Virus record (IMG/VR): IMGVR_UViG_3300033388_003553
Span: 1 to 64,000 of that record
Length of the DNA: 64,000 nucleotides
Strand: one strand, 5' to 3'
Origin: a virus
Both the position numbers and the translations under genes were made by a program. Each line of letters starts with the position of its first letter. Within the stretch, counting starts at the first letter, position 1. Shown one piece after another: positions 42,391-51,515 of the stretch. A model generated the notes under the pieces. It was not told where the DNA came from. It ran no database searches and worked only from the letters and a program-made list of their open reading frames with translations.

Positions 42391-42783
42391 ATGGGTTTAA
42401 CAGGTAAAATTAACACACAATTTTATAATTGGTATTACACACAATACAAAAGATATAAGTTTCATAAATTTATGTGTGAAAATGATGAGGAATCATTAGA
42501 TGCTAAGATATTTAAAAACAGAATGAAATTATCATTTTTAACAAAATCAATATCTGAACAATGGGGTATTTTACAAGATTTTGCTGACCATATAAATTTT
42601 GAAATTAGTGTAGATAGAGATACTGATGAAGATTTGAACCCTATTAACACATTTTCATGGGTAGTTTATGATATTTTATCTAATAATAATTTTAATGGTG
42701 GTGGTCTTACAGAAACTAGGGATGAAGCTAGGGTTGAATGCATAAAGGCTTTTAATATTGAAGTAAATAAGATACTAATATAA
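42391..42783 (+). CDS. Hypothetical protein (130 aa)
   Basis: MGLTGKINTQFYNWYYTQYKRYKFHKFM..., ISEQWGILQDFADHINF and a C-terminal TETRDEARVECIKAFNIEV, a short alpha/beta end often seen on phage proteins. Function unknown. Followed within 12 nt by the next gene. Confidence 0.6.
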   Translation: MGLTGKINTQFYNWYYTQYKRYKFHKFMCENDEESLDAKIFKNRMKLSFLTKSISEQWGILQDFADHINFEISVDRDTDEDLNPINTFSWVVYDILSNNNFNGGGLTETRDEARVECIKAFNIEVNKILI

Positions 42784-42794
42784 ATGATTATAAT

Positions 42795-43139
42795 ATGGAT
42801 TATAGAACGATAACACGCGAACAATTAATTGATGAATTGATTGATATTAAGGGAGAGTTAGAAATTTACGAAAATAGATTATCAAACGCAGAATCTGAAG
42901 CTACCTACTGGGAAAATAAGTATGATGAAATGGAAACTAAATATGATGATGCTGAAGAAGAATTTGAAACTAATTGTGATGCTGTAGCAGAACTTGATTG
43001 TATTAATGAAATTTTCGGTAGTAACAATTTATACATTAGTACTTTATCATTGTATGAGCGTATGAAGTTGGAAACATTATTTGAAATTTACCACAAATCA
43101 TCTTTAGATGAATTAAATGAAATTAATAAAAACAAATAA
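42795..43139 (+). CDS. Acidic coiled-coil protein (114 aa)
   Basis: ELIDIKGELEIYENRLSNAESEATYWENKYDEMETKYDD is a continuous heptad region; the C-terminus is helical. Function unknown. Confidence 0.6.
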   Translation: MDYRTITREQLIDELIDIKGELEIYENRLSNAESEATYWENKYDEMETKYDDAEEEFETNCDAVAELDCINEIFGSNNLYISTLSLYERMKLETLFEIYHKSSLDELNEINKNK

Positions 43140-43142
43140 AAA

Positions 43143-43281
43143 ATGAAAAAACACATTAATTACCCAAAGATTGTTCAATTCAGAAATATAGTGTGAGTAT
43201 CGTGATGCGGTTGAAAGAGAAGCTAAGTACCAAAAAAGGCTTGAGAAAAAAAAAGCAAGACTTAATAAGAATAATGAGTCT
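43143..43281 (+). pseudogene. Frameshifted gene remnant
   Basis: ATG 43143 gives MKKHINYPKIVQFRNIV then a stop; another frame continues YRDAVEREAKYQKRLEKKKARLN to TAA. YPKIxQFRNV is a start motif I associate with phage RNA ligases, but too little remains to assign it. Confidence 0.35.
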
Positions 43282-43331
43282 TAAAGGTATATTTTATCAT
43301 TTTTATGAATATTTATTATTAAAACGATAGT

Positions 43332-44486
43332 ATGTCTATAAAAAATTTATTAAACGAATCATTAGTTAGTATTTACAATGTAAGTCTAATAAATGAAGTT
43401 GATTGGGACGATAAGTTCTCTGACACTAAAGCTTCTTGTGTTACACCAGATACGTTAGCTAAAGAAATGAATGCGGAGTTATCTAGAATTAACACCCCAG
43501 CAAAGAGTAGGGAAAAACGTGGTGTAGGTAAGGTAATACACACAAGGGGTAATATCGAAAAATCAATGACTAATGGTGAGTTGGATGTTGAGAAATTCAA
43601 AAAGTTAATAACAACTAAACCCAAGACAATTTTTGACCAGAACCCAAAGATGGAAAAAACAGATGGTGGTGGTGCACAAATTACAGTAAATACTGGACTA
43701 CCAGCAATACTAGGTATCATTTATGACGAGAAAAAAGATGAGTTTTTTAAAATTAATACTTGCCCAGGTGCTGGTTCTTGTAAATTAGTTTGTTATGCTA
43801 GAAAAGGTTTTTACGGAATGAATGATGGTAAATCGATGAAACTAATTCAAAGACTTAATCTATTAATGAACAATCCAGATGAGTATTACCATATGATTAT
43901 GGATGAGTTGGAACCCGCAGCTGTATTAGCCAAAAGAAAGGGTAGGAGAGAAGGTCACCCAATTCAATTAGTTATTAGGTGGAATGATGCTGGTGATTTC
44001 TTTTCAGATACGTACTATAATATAGCTCAAAAAGTCACAGCCGATTTGTTAGCTGATGGATATAACGTTAAGTCATATGCATACACTAAACAAGGTAAAT
44101 ATATGGATTTAACTAATAGTGATTTTATTATGAATTTCTCAAGGGGTGCTAACAAAAGAGAAATGGATAAAGTAGATATTGATAAGGTCAAACAATCGGT
44201 TATTGTCCCTAGAGAAGCATTTTCTGATATTTTTATTAAGAAAGGACCACATTATGAAAAAGACGAAAAAGGACTACCTAAATTTGTTGAAGGTGGGGCA
44301 GATGAACTTAAAAGAAGATTATCAAAAGAATATAAGATTCCTTTGGAAACACTAAAATATTTAAATGAGTTACCACCACAACAAGTGGACCCATTAAGTA
44401 TTAATGCAATAGTTCTACCAAGTGGTGATGGTGATATAGCAGCACAGAGGGAAGATGTTAAAATCACATTTTTATTAATACATTAA
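43332..44486 (+). CDS. GP88-family protein with prohead-type leader (384 aa)
   Basis: NTCPGAGSCKLVCYARKGFYG and LVIRWNDAGDFFSDTYY are hallmarks of the phage GP88 domain (CPGAGxCxxxCYA, RxHDSGDF). The N-terminus MSIKNLLNESLVS...LINE resembles the short leader with I/L-x-E sites seen in 22497 and 26895. Function of the family is not known. Ends before a terminator at 44485. Confidence 0.65.
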   Translation: MSIKNLLNESLVSIYNVSLINEVDWDDKFSDTKASCVTPDTLAKEMNAELSRINTPAKSREKRGVGKVIHTRGNIEKSMTNGELDVEKFKKLITTKPKTIFDQNPKMEKTDGGGAQITVNTGLPAILGIIYDEKKDEFFKINTCPGAGSCKLVCYARKGFYGMNDGKSMKLIQRLNLLMNNPDEYYHMIMDELEPAAVLAKRKGRREGHPIQLVIRWNDAGDFFSDTYYNIAQKVTADLLADGYNVKSYAYTKQGKYMDLTNSDFIMNFSRGANKREMDKVDIDKVKQSVIVPREAFSDIFIKKGPHYEKDEKGLPKFVEGGADELKRRLSKEYKIPLETLKYLNELPPQQVDPLSINAIVLPSGDGDIAAQREDVKITFLLIH

Positions 44487-44512
44487 TAAAAAAGATTATA
44501 ATCTTTTTTATT
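44485..44512 (+). terminator. Terminator
   Basis: AATAAAAAAGATT/AATCTTTTTTATT hairpin with a T-rich 3' arm. Confidence 0.6.
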
Positions 44513-44544
44513 GTAAGTTAAAAAAAAAAGTATATCTTTGTGAT

Positions 44545-44832
44545 ATGAAAAATATCATAATAGTAGATGTGGACACTGAAAGAACACCAGCAGTCCAAAT
44601 AGGAAAGATGGAGGGTAGTGAACTACCTAAAAACCATGAAGAAGCAAAAGACGTTATAATTAGAGATATGGCATGTCTAACAGAAGCCCTATGTACACTA
44701 ATTAATGCTGCTGACCAAAGTAATATTAAGACCATAGAAGAATCATTACAAGATGTTAAAACACATCTTGAACGTGGTACGAGTGATGGTGAAATTAAAA
44801 CGGTTACCCCTGTTGATAATGTAAACAAATAA
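44545..44832 (+). CDS. Hypothetical protein (95 aa)
   Basis: MKNIIIVDVDTERTPAVQIGKMEGSELPKNHEEAKDVIIRDM... has an N-terminal strand, then helices (LTEALCTLINAADQ). Promoter element TATATCTTTG (44532). Possibly a small virion or regulatory protein; family not recognised. Confidence 0.6.
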   Translation: MKNIIIVDVDTERTPAVQIGKMEGSELPKNHEEAKDVIIRDMACLTEALCTLINAADQSNIKTIEESLQDVKTHLERGTSDGEIKTVTPVDNVNK

Positions 44833-44838
44833 AGTGTT

Positions 44839-45261
44839 ATGTATTATAATATAGTATCACTTAGAAATCGTTGGGCACATTCTGGAATATTAAAGGGACT
44901 ACAGACAATCAAACAAGAGGTTGAATTATCTAGATATTTAGAATCAGCTTCTAATACATTATTGGAATTAGACAATGAATATGGGTTACCAGAAAAAACA
45001 CCTGACCTAGTTATTTTATCTATTGTTAGATTATATAAAATGGTTTTTGATACTGAATTCTCACATGATAGTAATTTAACCCGAATAATGTCTAATAACC
45101 TTAGAATGGATGAACATAAAATTAACGTTCAAGATGTTATAGATATAACTATGAATAATGATATGATAAATATAACCCATGGTGACTATATTATGCAAGA
45201 ACAGTTGGAGTTTGAAATTAGGACAGATATAGTATTAGAGTATTTAAAAAAAAATAATTAA
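44839..45261 (+). CDS. Hypothetical helical protein (140 aa)
   Basis: MYYNIVSLRNRWAHSGILKGLQTIKQEVEL..., helical throughout. 6 nt after the previous gene and 6 nt before the next, so it is in an operon. Function unknown. Confidence 0.6.
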   Translation: MYYNIVSLRNRWAHSGILKGLQTIKQEVELSRYLESASNTLLELDNEYGLPEKTPDLVILSIVRLYKMVFDTEFSHDSNLTRIMSNNLRMDEHKINVQDVIDITMNNDMINITHGDYIMQEQLEFEIRTDIVLEYLKKNN

Positions 45262-45267
45262 TAAGGT

Positions 45268-45828
45268 ATGAAAATAGGTGATAAGTTTAAAGAAGTAATT
45301 AACGAATCAGTAGGTTATAAATACGGTTGTGTAATGTTGTATTTAGAAACACCAAAAAGTTGGTGGGATAAGAGGTTAGATGTAATTGATGATGAAGATG
45401 TATATACCCCAGAAGGTGAAAGGGGTTATGGTAAACAACCCGCATCTAAATCACACGTAACAATTATATATGGTCTACATTCAGACATTACAGATGAAGA
45501 AATTGAGTTATTAATTGATAATATGGTGGCTCCAGAAGTTATATTAAAGAACATCACTATATTTGATAATGCTGATAAGGGTTTTGATGTTGTTAAGTTT
45601 GATGTTGAAGGTAAGGAATTATTTGATATGAATAAAGTATTCGCTGAGAAACCACATACGACAGATTATCCAGATTATTCCCCACACTGTACTTTGGCTT
45701 ATGTTAAGGCTGGTACTGGTAAGAAATATACTCAAACCCTATCTGATGAAGACAGTTTAACTTTAAAACCAACGAAAGTGGTTTACTCAAAGGCAAACGG
45801 AGACAAAAAAGAGTATAAGTTTAAGTAA
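45268..45828 (+). CDS. 2'-5' RNA ligase/LigT-like 2H phosphoesterase with leader (186 aa)
   Basis: KSHVTIIYGLHSD and SPHCTLAYVKAG are the two HxT motifs of the 2H superfamily, acting on 2'-5' or cyclic phosphate RNA ends. N-terminal MKIGDKFKEVINE again resembles a prohead-protease leader (INE). In phages, 2H enzymes can also destroy cyclic-oligonucleotide signals of host defence; which applies here is open. Confidence 0.75.
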   Translation: MKIGDKFKEVINESVGYKYGCVMLYLETPKSWWDKRLDVIDDEDVYTPEGERGYGKQPASKSHVTIIYGLHSDITDEEIELLIDNMVAPEVILKNITIFDNADKGFDVVKFDVEGKELFDMNKVFAEKPHTTDYPDYSPHCTLAYVKAGTGKKYTQTLSDEDSLTLKPTKVVYSKANGDKKEYKFK

Positions 45829-45877
45829 TTATCTCGTTTTACCTACAACTAATAAATTGTGGTAATATTTATATAAT

Positions 45878-46639
45878 ATGGAATTGAACATTATATTATT
45901 ATCATTATTACCTGCAATTATTTATATTATGTTGCTTTATGGAACCGTACCCTACAATAAAATTAACCTAGGGACTGCATTTATTCATTTAATTATTGGG
46001 TTTTTATCAGTTGCGTTATTAAAGTTAATTTGGTTGGTTTTCCCTAGTGTCACACATTTTGCTAGTAGTATGATTTCCGAAAGTAGAGACCAACTAAAAT
46101 ATTTTCATTACTTATATTTTGGTCAAGTAGCCTTTATGGAAGAAATATCTAAACTAATAATATTCTTAATAATTAGTCTATATAGAGTAAAGAAAAAAAA
46201 GGTAATTGACCACCCAATAGCAACAATGTTTTATATGGGTATGGTGTCATTAGGTTTTGCTGTTATAGAAAACATCAATTATGGTCAAAATTACGGGGAA
46301 TCGGTGTTATATTGGAGAGCAATAACCTCAGTAATTGGACATATGGTTTTTGGGTTATTTGGTGGATATTGGATAGCATTAGGTAGAACTAGTGGTAGTT
46401 TATACGATAGGAATTTATTTAATTTACTTATTAATAATAATAATAAAGTTAGGTTATTTTTATTCACAATAATTGGGTTATTAGCATCAACACTACTACA
46501 TGGTATTTATAACTTACATTTACAACTTAATGCTAGGGGTGGTATATCTGGGGTTTATATATTATTATTATTTTCAGTTATACGTGTTTATTGGTGTTTT
46601 AATAATTTAATGAAAAACCACAAAAAACAAATAAAATAA
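45878..46639 (+). CDS. PrsW-family intramembrane protease (253 aa)
   Basis: FMEEISKLIIFL (EExxK), LGFAVIENINYGQ (ENxxY), SVIGHMVFGLFGGYW and LLHGIYNLHL provide the Glu/His metal-binding motifs of PrsW in about eight TM helices. PrsW cleaves membrane anti-sigma factors; in a phage it may free host sigma factors or act on lysis or defence proteins (inference). Confidence 0.8.
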   Translation: MELNIILLSLLPAIIYIMLLYGTVPYNKINLGTAFIHLIIGFLSVALLKLIWLVFPSVTHFASSMISESRDQLKYFHYLYFGQVAFMEEISKLIIFLIISLYRVKKKKVIDHPIATMFYMGMVSLGFAVIENINYGQNYGESVLYWRAITSVIGHMVFGLFGGYWIALGRTSGSLYDRNLFNLLINNNNKVRLFLFTIIGLLASTLLHGIYNLHLQLNARGGISGVYILLLFSVIRVYWCFNNLMKNHKKQIK

Positions 46640-46725
46640 TTCATATGAATTATTTGTATTTTTGTTGTACATATTAAATTTATTTTGTAAGTTTGTGATA
46701 AATAAATATATAAAATAAACTTAAT

Positions 46726-47211
46726 ATGGGTGAATTCAAAACAATAATATTTACAGTGATAATTACTTGGGGTATCATTAGATTATATGATACTTTATCT
46801 ATTATAGTACTTAATATTTGGAAAATGCGTAAGCTAAAAAATGATAAGATTAAAAAAGTTTTTCTTATTGATATTGACGGTACGGTATCAGATGACATTA
46901 AAAACGAAGACTCACACTTATATGCTGATGCACACGCTTATATTGATGCTAGAAGAGTGTTGAATAGGTGGTATGATTGTGGTCACACAATAACTTTTTT
47001 TACAGCTAGAGAATCTAAAGACAGAAAAGTCACTGAAATGTGGTTAAATAAGAATGGCTTTAAGTACCATAGTCTATTAATGGACAAACCTAGAATAAAA
47101 GATGGTGAAGTTTATCACTGGATAGATAACAGACCAACTAAAGCCACTACGTATAAAGGTACTTGGTCCGATTTAACTAGGGTAGAATCAGAAATAGAAG
47201 TATTTGTATAA
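46726..47211 (+). CDS. Membrane-anchored HAD phosphatase (161 aa)
   Basis: N-terminal TM helix (TIIFTVIITWGIIRLYD), then VFLIDIDGTVSDD (DxDGT), ITFFTARESKD and YHWIDNRPTKA of the HAD fold, as in 5'-nucleotidase and polynucleotide phosphatase families. The TM anchor is unusual. Overlaps the following DHFR gene. Confidence 0.7.
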   Translation: MGEFKTIIFTVIITWGIIRLYDTLSIIVLNIWKMRKLKNDKIKKVFLIDIDGTVSDDIKNEDSHLYADAHAYIDARRVLNRWYDCGHTITFFTARESKDRKVTEMWLNKNGFKYHSLLMDKPRIKDGEVYHWIDNRPTKATTYKGTWSDLTRVESEIEVFV

Positions 47212-47212
47212 T

Positions 47213-47731
47213 ATGGGATTAGAATTAGGAAATATCATTATAATAGTAGCTGCTTCAAGTAACAATGTGATTGGGGATAAAAATAAATTAATCTGGAATT
47301 TACCATCAGATTTAAAGATGTTCAAAAAAGTAACATCTGGTCATGTGGTAATAATGGGTAGGAGAACGTGGGAATCAATTCCAGACAAACATAGACCATT
47401 ACCCAACAGGACTAACGTGGTTTTAAGTAGGAATCCAGATTATATAGTTAATGGGGCCTATGTTAGACCTAACTTAGTTGAGTCTTTAGAGGAATTTACA
47501 CACCAAGGTAAGGATGTATTTGTAATTGGTGGTGGTGAAATATATAAGGAAGCATTTAAATATGCTAATAAATTATATATGACAAGAGTAGTTGCAAATG
47601 TTGTTGGTGACACACACTTAGAAGGTTTAGTTAATTCTGATTGGGATTTAGTTGAATTTGAAGGACCATTCAAAGAGGATGGACTAGATTTTAGATTTGA
47701 AAAATACAGAAAAAATGGAGAAAATAGTTAG
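47213..47731 (+). CDS. folA: Dihydrofolate reductase
   Basis: IIIVAASSNNVIGDKNKLIWNLPSDLKMFKKVT, IMGRRTWESIPDKHRPLPNR, NVVLSRNPDY and VFVIGGGEIYKEAF carry the NADPH and folate sites, including the catalytic acidic residue (Asp in LPSDLK). About 170 aa, full length. It makes tetrahydrofolate for thymidylate synthesis. ATG 47213 is the domain start. Confidence 0.9.
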   Translation: MGLELGNIIIIVAASSNNVIGDKNKLIWNLPSDLKMFKKVTSGHVVIMGRRTWESIPDKHRPLPNRTNVVLSRNPDYIVNGAYVRPNLVESLEEFTHQGKDVFVIGGGEIYKEAFKYANKLYMTRVVANVVGDTHLEGLVNSDWDLVEFEGPFKEDGLDFRFEKYRKNGENS

Positions 47732-47912
47732 ACAAATACTAGCTAAGGATAAAGCTAGTGCAATTATTCAATCATGTGAAAATTGCACCCACTATGATGT
47801 GGCTGAACAATATATTAAAAACTACAAAAAACTTTTCGGAGATATGGTTGGTACTACTGAATTGTTGCGTAATTTACAGGGTGTTAAATTAAAAAACTTA
47901 AATAATGGCTGA
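47715..47912 (+). CDS. Hypothetical protein (65 aa)
   Basis: MEKIVRQILAKDKASAIIQSCENCTHYDVAEQYIKNYKK..., helical, with a CENCTHYDVAEQYI segment. Overlaps DHFR upstream and the AAA gene downstream, so it is translationally coupled. Function unknown. Confidence 0.6.
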   Translation: MEKIVRQILAKDKASAIIQSCENCTHYDVAEQYIKNYKKLFGDMVGTTELLRNLQGVKLKNLNNG

Positions 47913-48471
47913 AAAGAAAACTATTATTGTGAATTTATTTGGTGGACCAGGCAGTGGGAAATCAACACAAGCTTTAGGTGTCACTTATAAACTTAAATTA
48001 AATGGTGTAAATTGTGAATATGCATCTGAAATTGCAAAAGACCTTATGTGGCGTGAAGATTATGGGTCACTTAAAGACCAAATCAAGATATTTGGTAAAC
48101 AGAACGGTAAAATATTTGACCTTAAGAATAAGGTAGATGTCATAATAACTGATAGTCCAGCGGTAATTGGTTTATTATATTGTGATAATACAGAAGTATC
48201 TGTAAAAGAGTTAAAGTCCTTGGCATTAGCTGAATTTAATAGAGATGATATCATTAATCTCAATATCATGCTTAAGAGAGACACAAATAGACCATACGAC
48301 CCAAACGGTCGTGAGCAGACTGAGGAAGAAGCAAAACAGAAGGATAAGGATGTTCTTGAATTACTTTCTGAACTTAATATTAATGTACAACACTTTGTTG
48401 GTCAAGAGGCGACTGTAGATTACATTTACACAGATATAATGAAAAAATTAGACAAAATTTTGGTAGATTAA
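47905..48471 (+). CDS. AAA/P-loop kinase-like ATPase (188 aa)
   Basis: VNLFGGPGSGKSTQALGVTYKL (Walker A), VIITDSPAVIGLLY (Walker B-like D), LKRDTNRPYDPNGREQTEEEA. This resembles phage AAA_28/NadR-type kinases. Candidate substrates are nucleosides or nicotinamide riboside; unproven. Confidence 0.65.
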   Translation: MAEKKTIIVNLFGGPGSGKSTQALGVTYKLKLNGVNCEYASEIAKDLMWREDYGSLKDQIKIFGKQNGKIFDLKNKVDVIITDSPAVIGLLYCDNTEVSVKELKSLALAEFNRDDIINLNIMLKRDTNRPYDPNGREQTEEEAKQKDKDVLELLSELNINVQHFVGQEATVDYIYTDIMKKLDKILVD

Positions 48472-48531
48472 TACATTATTCTTATATTTGTAGAGTCTTG
48501 ACATTTACGTAGTTTTCACTACATTTATATC

Positions 48532-49014
48532 ATGACAAAAAAAGCTACTACAAAAAAAACAACTACTAGAAAAACAACAACAAAAAAGGTACCAAAAAAA
48601 ACACCACAAAAAAAAACACCACAAAAAAAAACAACTACTAGAAAAACAACCACAAAAAAAGCACCACCAAAAGCACCACCAAAAGCTACCACAAAAAAAA
48701 CTACCACAAAAAAAACAACTACTAGAAAAACAACTACTAGAAAAACAAAAACAGAACCTAAGAAACCAACACCAACGAATAGGGCACCAAGTAAAAAGGG
48801 TCTAATCACTAAGGGTATACCTAAACCAACAACAACTAGACGTAAACCACTTAGGAGCAAAAAATCTGAAAATAAGTTTATTAGGTTGAGGTCTGATGCT
48901 GGAATTGAAAAATACAATGAAATGGGGCAAAAGATTCAAAAGGGTGAGGTAATTTGGTCTTATTACGCACTTGATGGTAATTTCCATTACCATTATTATT
49001 TGATAAAAAAATAA
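48532..49014 (+). CDS. Histone H1-like Lys/Thr-repeat protein (160 aa)
   Basis: Residues 1-80 are repeats of TTKKTTTRK/APPKAP, strongly basic, like the DNA-condensing tails of bacterial H1-like proteins. The C-terminal ~55 residues (AGIEKYNEMGQKIQKGEVIWSYYALDGNFHYHYYL) form a small folded domain. Probable DNA compaction or virion DNA binding. Confidence 0.65.
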   Translation: MTKKATTKKTTTRKTTTKKVPKKTPQKKTPQKKTTTRKTTTKKAPPKAPPKATTKKTTTKKTTTRKTTTRKTKTEPKKPTPTNRAPSKKGLITKGIPKPTTTRRKPLRSKKSENKFIRLRSDAGIEKYNEMGQKIQKGEVIWSYYALDGNFHYHYYLIKK

Positions 49015-49533
49015 TTGATGATAAATAAAATAAAAAAATTAATAAAATCAGAACAATTTAAGGTTTGGTTATCTAACCCACAATTATGGGAATCATTAAA
49101 TATCGATTACCATCCACCAAGAGTTGAGCGAGTTTGGATGCCATTTAATGATATGCGAGTATCATTACATGTGATACACCCATCAGGTAAATACGACACA
49201 CAAATACACTCATACCCTTGGGAGTTAGCATCATATGTTCTACCAATAGGTGGAAAATATGAGCAAGGTATTGGTTACAGAGGTTTTGATAAGTTGGGTT
49301 TAGAAAATAAAATAGTTTGTACTCAAGAATTGGGGGGTGACATGTATTATGAGATACTCGACCCAAACGCATTACACTATGTTAGACCTTATGTGTTACC
49401 AGTATTTATGGTTACCATTACAGGACCAAAAATATGGGGTAACAATGGGGTTATTCTTGACAAGAAATTAGAGCCATTAAGTGAAGAAAGGAAAAAAGAA
49501 ATATTACAAACATTTAAACACTATTTCGAATGA
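49015..49533 (+). CDS. Hypothetical cupin-like protein (172 aa)
   Basis: MRVSLHVIHPSGKYDTQIHSYPWELASYVLPIGGKYEQGIGY... and ALHYVRPYVLPVFMVTITGP give alternating strands with H/H/E/H residues at cupin-like positions. A cofactor-binding role is possible. The start directly follows the H1-like stop. Confidence 0.5.
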   Translation: MMINKIKKLIKSEQFKVWLSNPQLWESLNIDYHPPRVERVWMPFNDMRVSLHVIHPSGKYDTQIHSYPWELASYVLPIGGKYEQGIGYRGFDKLGLENKIVCTQELGGDMYYEILDPNALHYVRPYVLPVFMVTITGPKIWGNNGVILDKKLEPLSEERKKEILQTFKHYFE

Positions 49534-49940
49534 AATTAATTAAAAAAATAAATGCAGATTTTATTACTGCATTCAAATCTAGTAAAGGAAATGAAACCAA
49601 AAAAATGGAAAAAGATTTTCTTGGGTTATTAAAAAGTGAATTTACTAAAGAGTCTAAAGAACCAGAAGACGCCTTTGTAATTAGTAAAATTAAGGCAATG
49701 ATTAAGAACGCTGCCGCAACTAACAGTCTTAATGAAGTTGAGTTGAAAATTCTTAACAGTTATTTGCCAAAACAATTAACTGAAGCTGAATTATTAAAAA
49801 TTATTAATGAAGAAGTCAAAACACACGGTTATGAACTAATGTCTAACATGGGTAAAATAATGTCGTTCCTTAAGAACAATTACGGTGGTCAATATGATGG
49901 TAAAATGGCTTCCACACTTGTAAGAACATTACTTAAATAA
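49530..49940 (+). CDS. GatB/YqeY-domain protein (136 aa)
   Basis: LKSEFTK...IKAMIKNAAATNS, LNSYLPKQLTEAEL and NMGKIMSFLKNNYGGQYDGKMASTLVRTLL match YqeY, which shares the tRNA-binding tail of GatB. The role in cells is unclear; a link to tRNA handling fits this genome. Confidence 0.85.
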   Translation: MKLIKKINADFITAFKSSKGNETKKMEKDFLGLLKSEFTKESKEPEDAFVISKIKAMIKNAAATNSLNEVELKILNSYLPKQLTEAELLKIINEEVKTHGYELMSNMGKIMSFLKNNYGGQYDGKMASTLVRTLLK

Positions 49941-49960
49941 ATGTAAAATACATACACAAC

Positions 49961-50449
49961 ATGAAAGTAATTTTTACAGATATAGATGGGGTATTAGCAG
50001 TCGGTAGGATTGTTAGGAAAGAAACCAAATGGGGTAATCTTTATCGATTTGATAGTAAGGCTGTCAAATTATTTAATGAAGTTCTTGATACAACTGGTGC
50101 TGAGATTGTACTATCATCAGACTGGAAAAAACATCACACATTAGAAGATATGAGAGAAATATTTCAATGGAACGGTGTTAATAAATTACCAATTAGTTTT
50201 ACGGTCAATTCCCCAAAATATGAAGAAGGTAATTCAAATAAAGAGTGGGCATATGGTAGAGCTTGGGAAATTAAAGAGTATGTTGAGAGGCATGGTTTAA
50301 CTAATTGGGTGGCTATAGATGATTTAAAACTACATGAGTCTGACTATTCAGAATTCTTAGAAGAACACTTTGTATATTGTGGTAGAAAAATGGAAGGGGT
50401 TAAACAAACTAGCCTTAAAGATAAGGTAATTAAAATATTAAATAAGTGA
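49961..50449 (+). CDS. HAD-family phosphatase (162 aa)
   Basis: MKVIFTDIDGVLAVGR (DxDG), GAEIVLSSDWKKH (hhSS-W), WVAIDDLKLHE (DD). The SSDWK box is typical of HAD_18-type phage phosphatases acting on nucleotides or RNA ends. Substrate unknown. Confidence 0.75.
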   Translation: MKVIFTDIDGVLAVGRIVRKETKWGNLYRFDSKAVKLFNEVLDTTGAEIVLSSDWKKHHTLEDMREIFQWNGVNKLPISFTVNSPKYEEGNSNKEWAYGRAWEIKEYVERHGLTNWVAIDDLKLHESDYSEFLEEHFVYCGRKMEGVKQTSLKDKVIKILNK

Positions 50450-50528
50450 TTAAAGTATTAAATAATATTGGTATAGTAAATCAGATAAGTAAAATAACGA
50501 TTAGTTGTTAGATATAAAAGAATTGTAA

Positions 50529-50978
50529 ATGAGTGAAAATAAAAATTTGGATGGAGAATTTATGGGTATTGCTAGGGCATTAAGCATCTTAACAGATGAC
50601 ACCAATACTGGTGTGGGTTGCCTAATAGTTAAAGATAATAAAATAATATTACATGGTGTTAACCAATTACCAAACGGGGTCAAAAAAACAAATGAAAGGT
50701 GTGAGAAACCATTAAAAGACAAATGGATGCTTCATTCAGAAAGAAATGTAATATACAAAGCAGCTAAAGAGGGAATAATGACCAATGGTTGTAAGATGTA
50801 TGTTACCTATTTCCCTTGCCATGAATGTTCTAGAGCAATAATACAAGCGGGGATTAAAGAAGTTGTGGCACCAAAACCAGACTTAACGCACCAAAAATGG
50901 GGTGAGTCTTGGGCAACATCAATTGAAATGTTAAATGAATGTAATGTAAAAGTAAATTTTTATGAATATGAGGAGTAA
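50529..50978 (+). CDS. Deoxycytidylate deaminase
   Basis: LHSERNVIYKAAKEG (zinc His/Glu motif, here HSE) and YVTYFPCHECSRAIIQAGI (PCxxC) are the zinc-binding motifs of dCMP deaminase. It supplies dUMP for dTMP synthesis and partners functionally with DHFR upstream. Confidence 0.85.
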   Translation: MSENKNLDGEFMGIARALSILTDDTNTGVGCLIVKDNKIILHGVNQLPNGVKKTNERCEKPLKDKWMLHSERNVIYKAAKEGIMTNGCKMYVTYFPCHECSRAIIQAGIKEVVAPKPDLTHQKWGESWATSIEMLNECNVKVNFYEYEE

Positions 50979-50982
50979 TTAT

Positions 50983-51240
50983 ATGTATTTTGAACTGAAA
51001 TATGTTCGAGTTGAAGGTGAAGAACCTAAAAAAGTAATTAATAACGCTAATTGGTTGATTAATCAACCACATACTAATAGTGATGGTGTGTGGGGTTATC
51101 TTAACATGACTGAACGACACGGTTTTAGTAAAAAACAACACACAATTGTTGACCAATACTGGGTGGATTTTACAAAATATAAACCACAAGACAATGAAAT
51201 GGGTAAATTCATTGAAATGGCATTTTCAAAACTTAATTAA
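50983..51240 (+). CDS. Hypothetical protein (85 aa)
   Basis: MYFELKYVRVEGEEPKKVINNANWLINQPHTNSDGVWGY...; starts 4 nt after the deaminase stop. Beta-rich N-terminus. Function unknown. Confidence 0.6.
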   Translation: MYFELKYVRVEGEEPKKVINNANWLINQPHTNSDGVWGYLNMTERHGFSKKQHTIVDQYWVDFTKYKPQDNEMGKFIEMAFSKLN

Positions 51241-51423
51241 ATGGGTAAATTAGAGAGAGTTACGATATGTATTGCTAATCAGAAACCAAAAAGATTAACA
51301 GTAGAAGAGGTCTCAAAATGGGAACCAAAGAATATTAGTCGAATGGGTGGTGACGTTTATTTTAAAGTTGATAATGATTATGTGTCGATGAAAGTCAATG
51401 ATTATAATAAAATTTTCGAATAA
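51241..51423 (+). CDS. Hypothetical protein (60 aa)
   Basis: MGKLERVTICIANQKPKRLTVEEVSKWEPKNISRMGGDVYFKV..., beta-rich. It begins directly after the preceding stop codon. Function unknown. Confidence 0.55.
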   Translation: MGKLERVTICIANQKPKRLTVEEVSKWEPKNISRMGGDVYFKVDNDYVSMKVNDYNKIFE

Positions 51424-51515
51424 TTGGGGAACTAATTAATTTTTAAGTGGGAAAAAAATATAATACAATAACTTGTATAAGGTATAAATAAACAAAGTGT
51501 AAAACAAAAATTAAA

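Noticed and set aside
48525-48917. 130-aa minus-strand ORF of Val/Phe/Gly repeats
   Set aside because: It is the complement of the Lys/Thr repeat gene and hydrophobic only by reverse translation of AAA/ACA codons.
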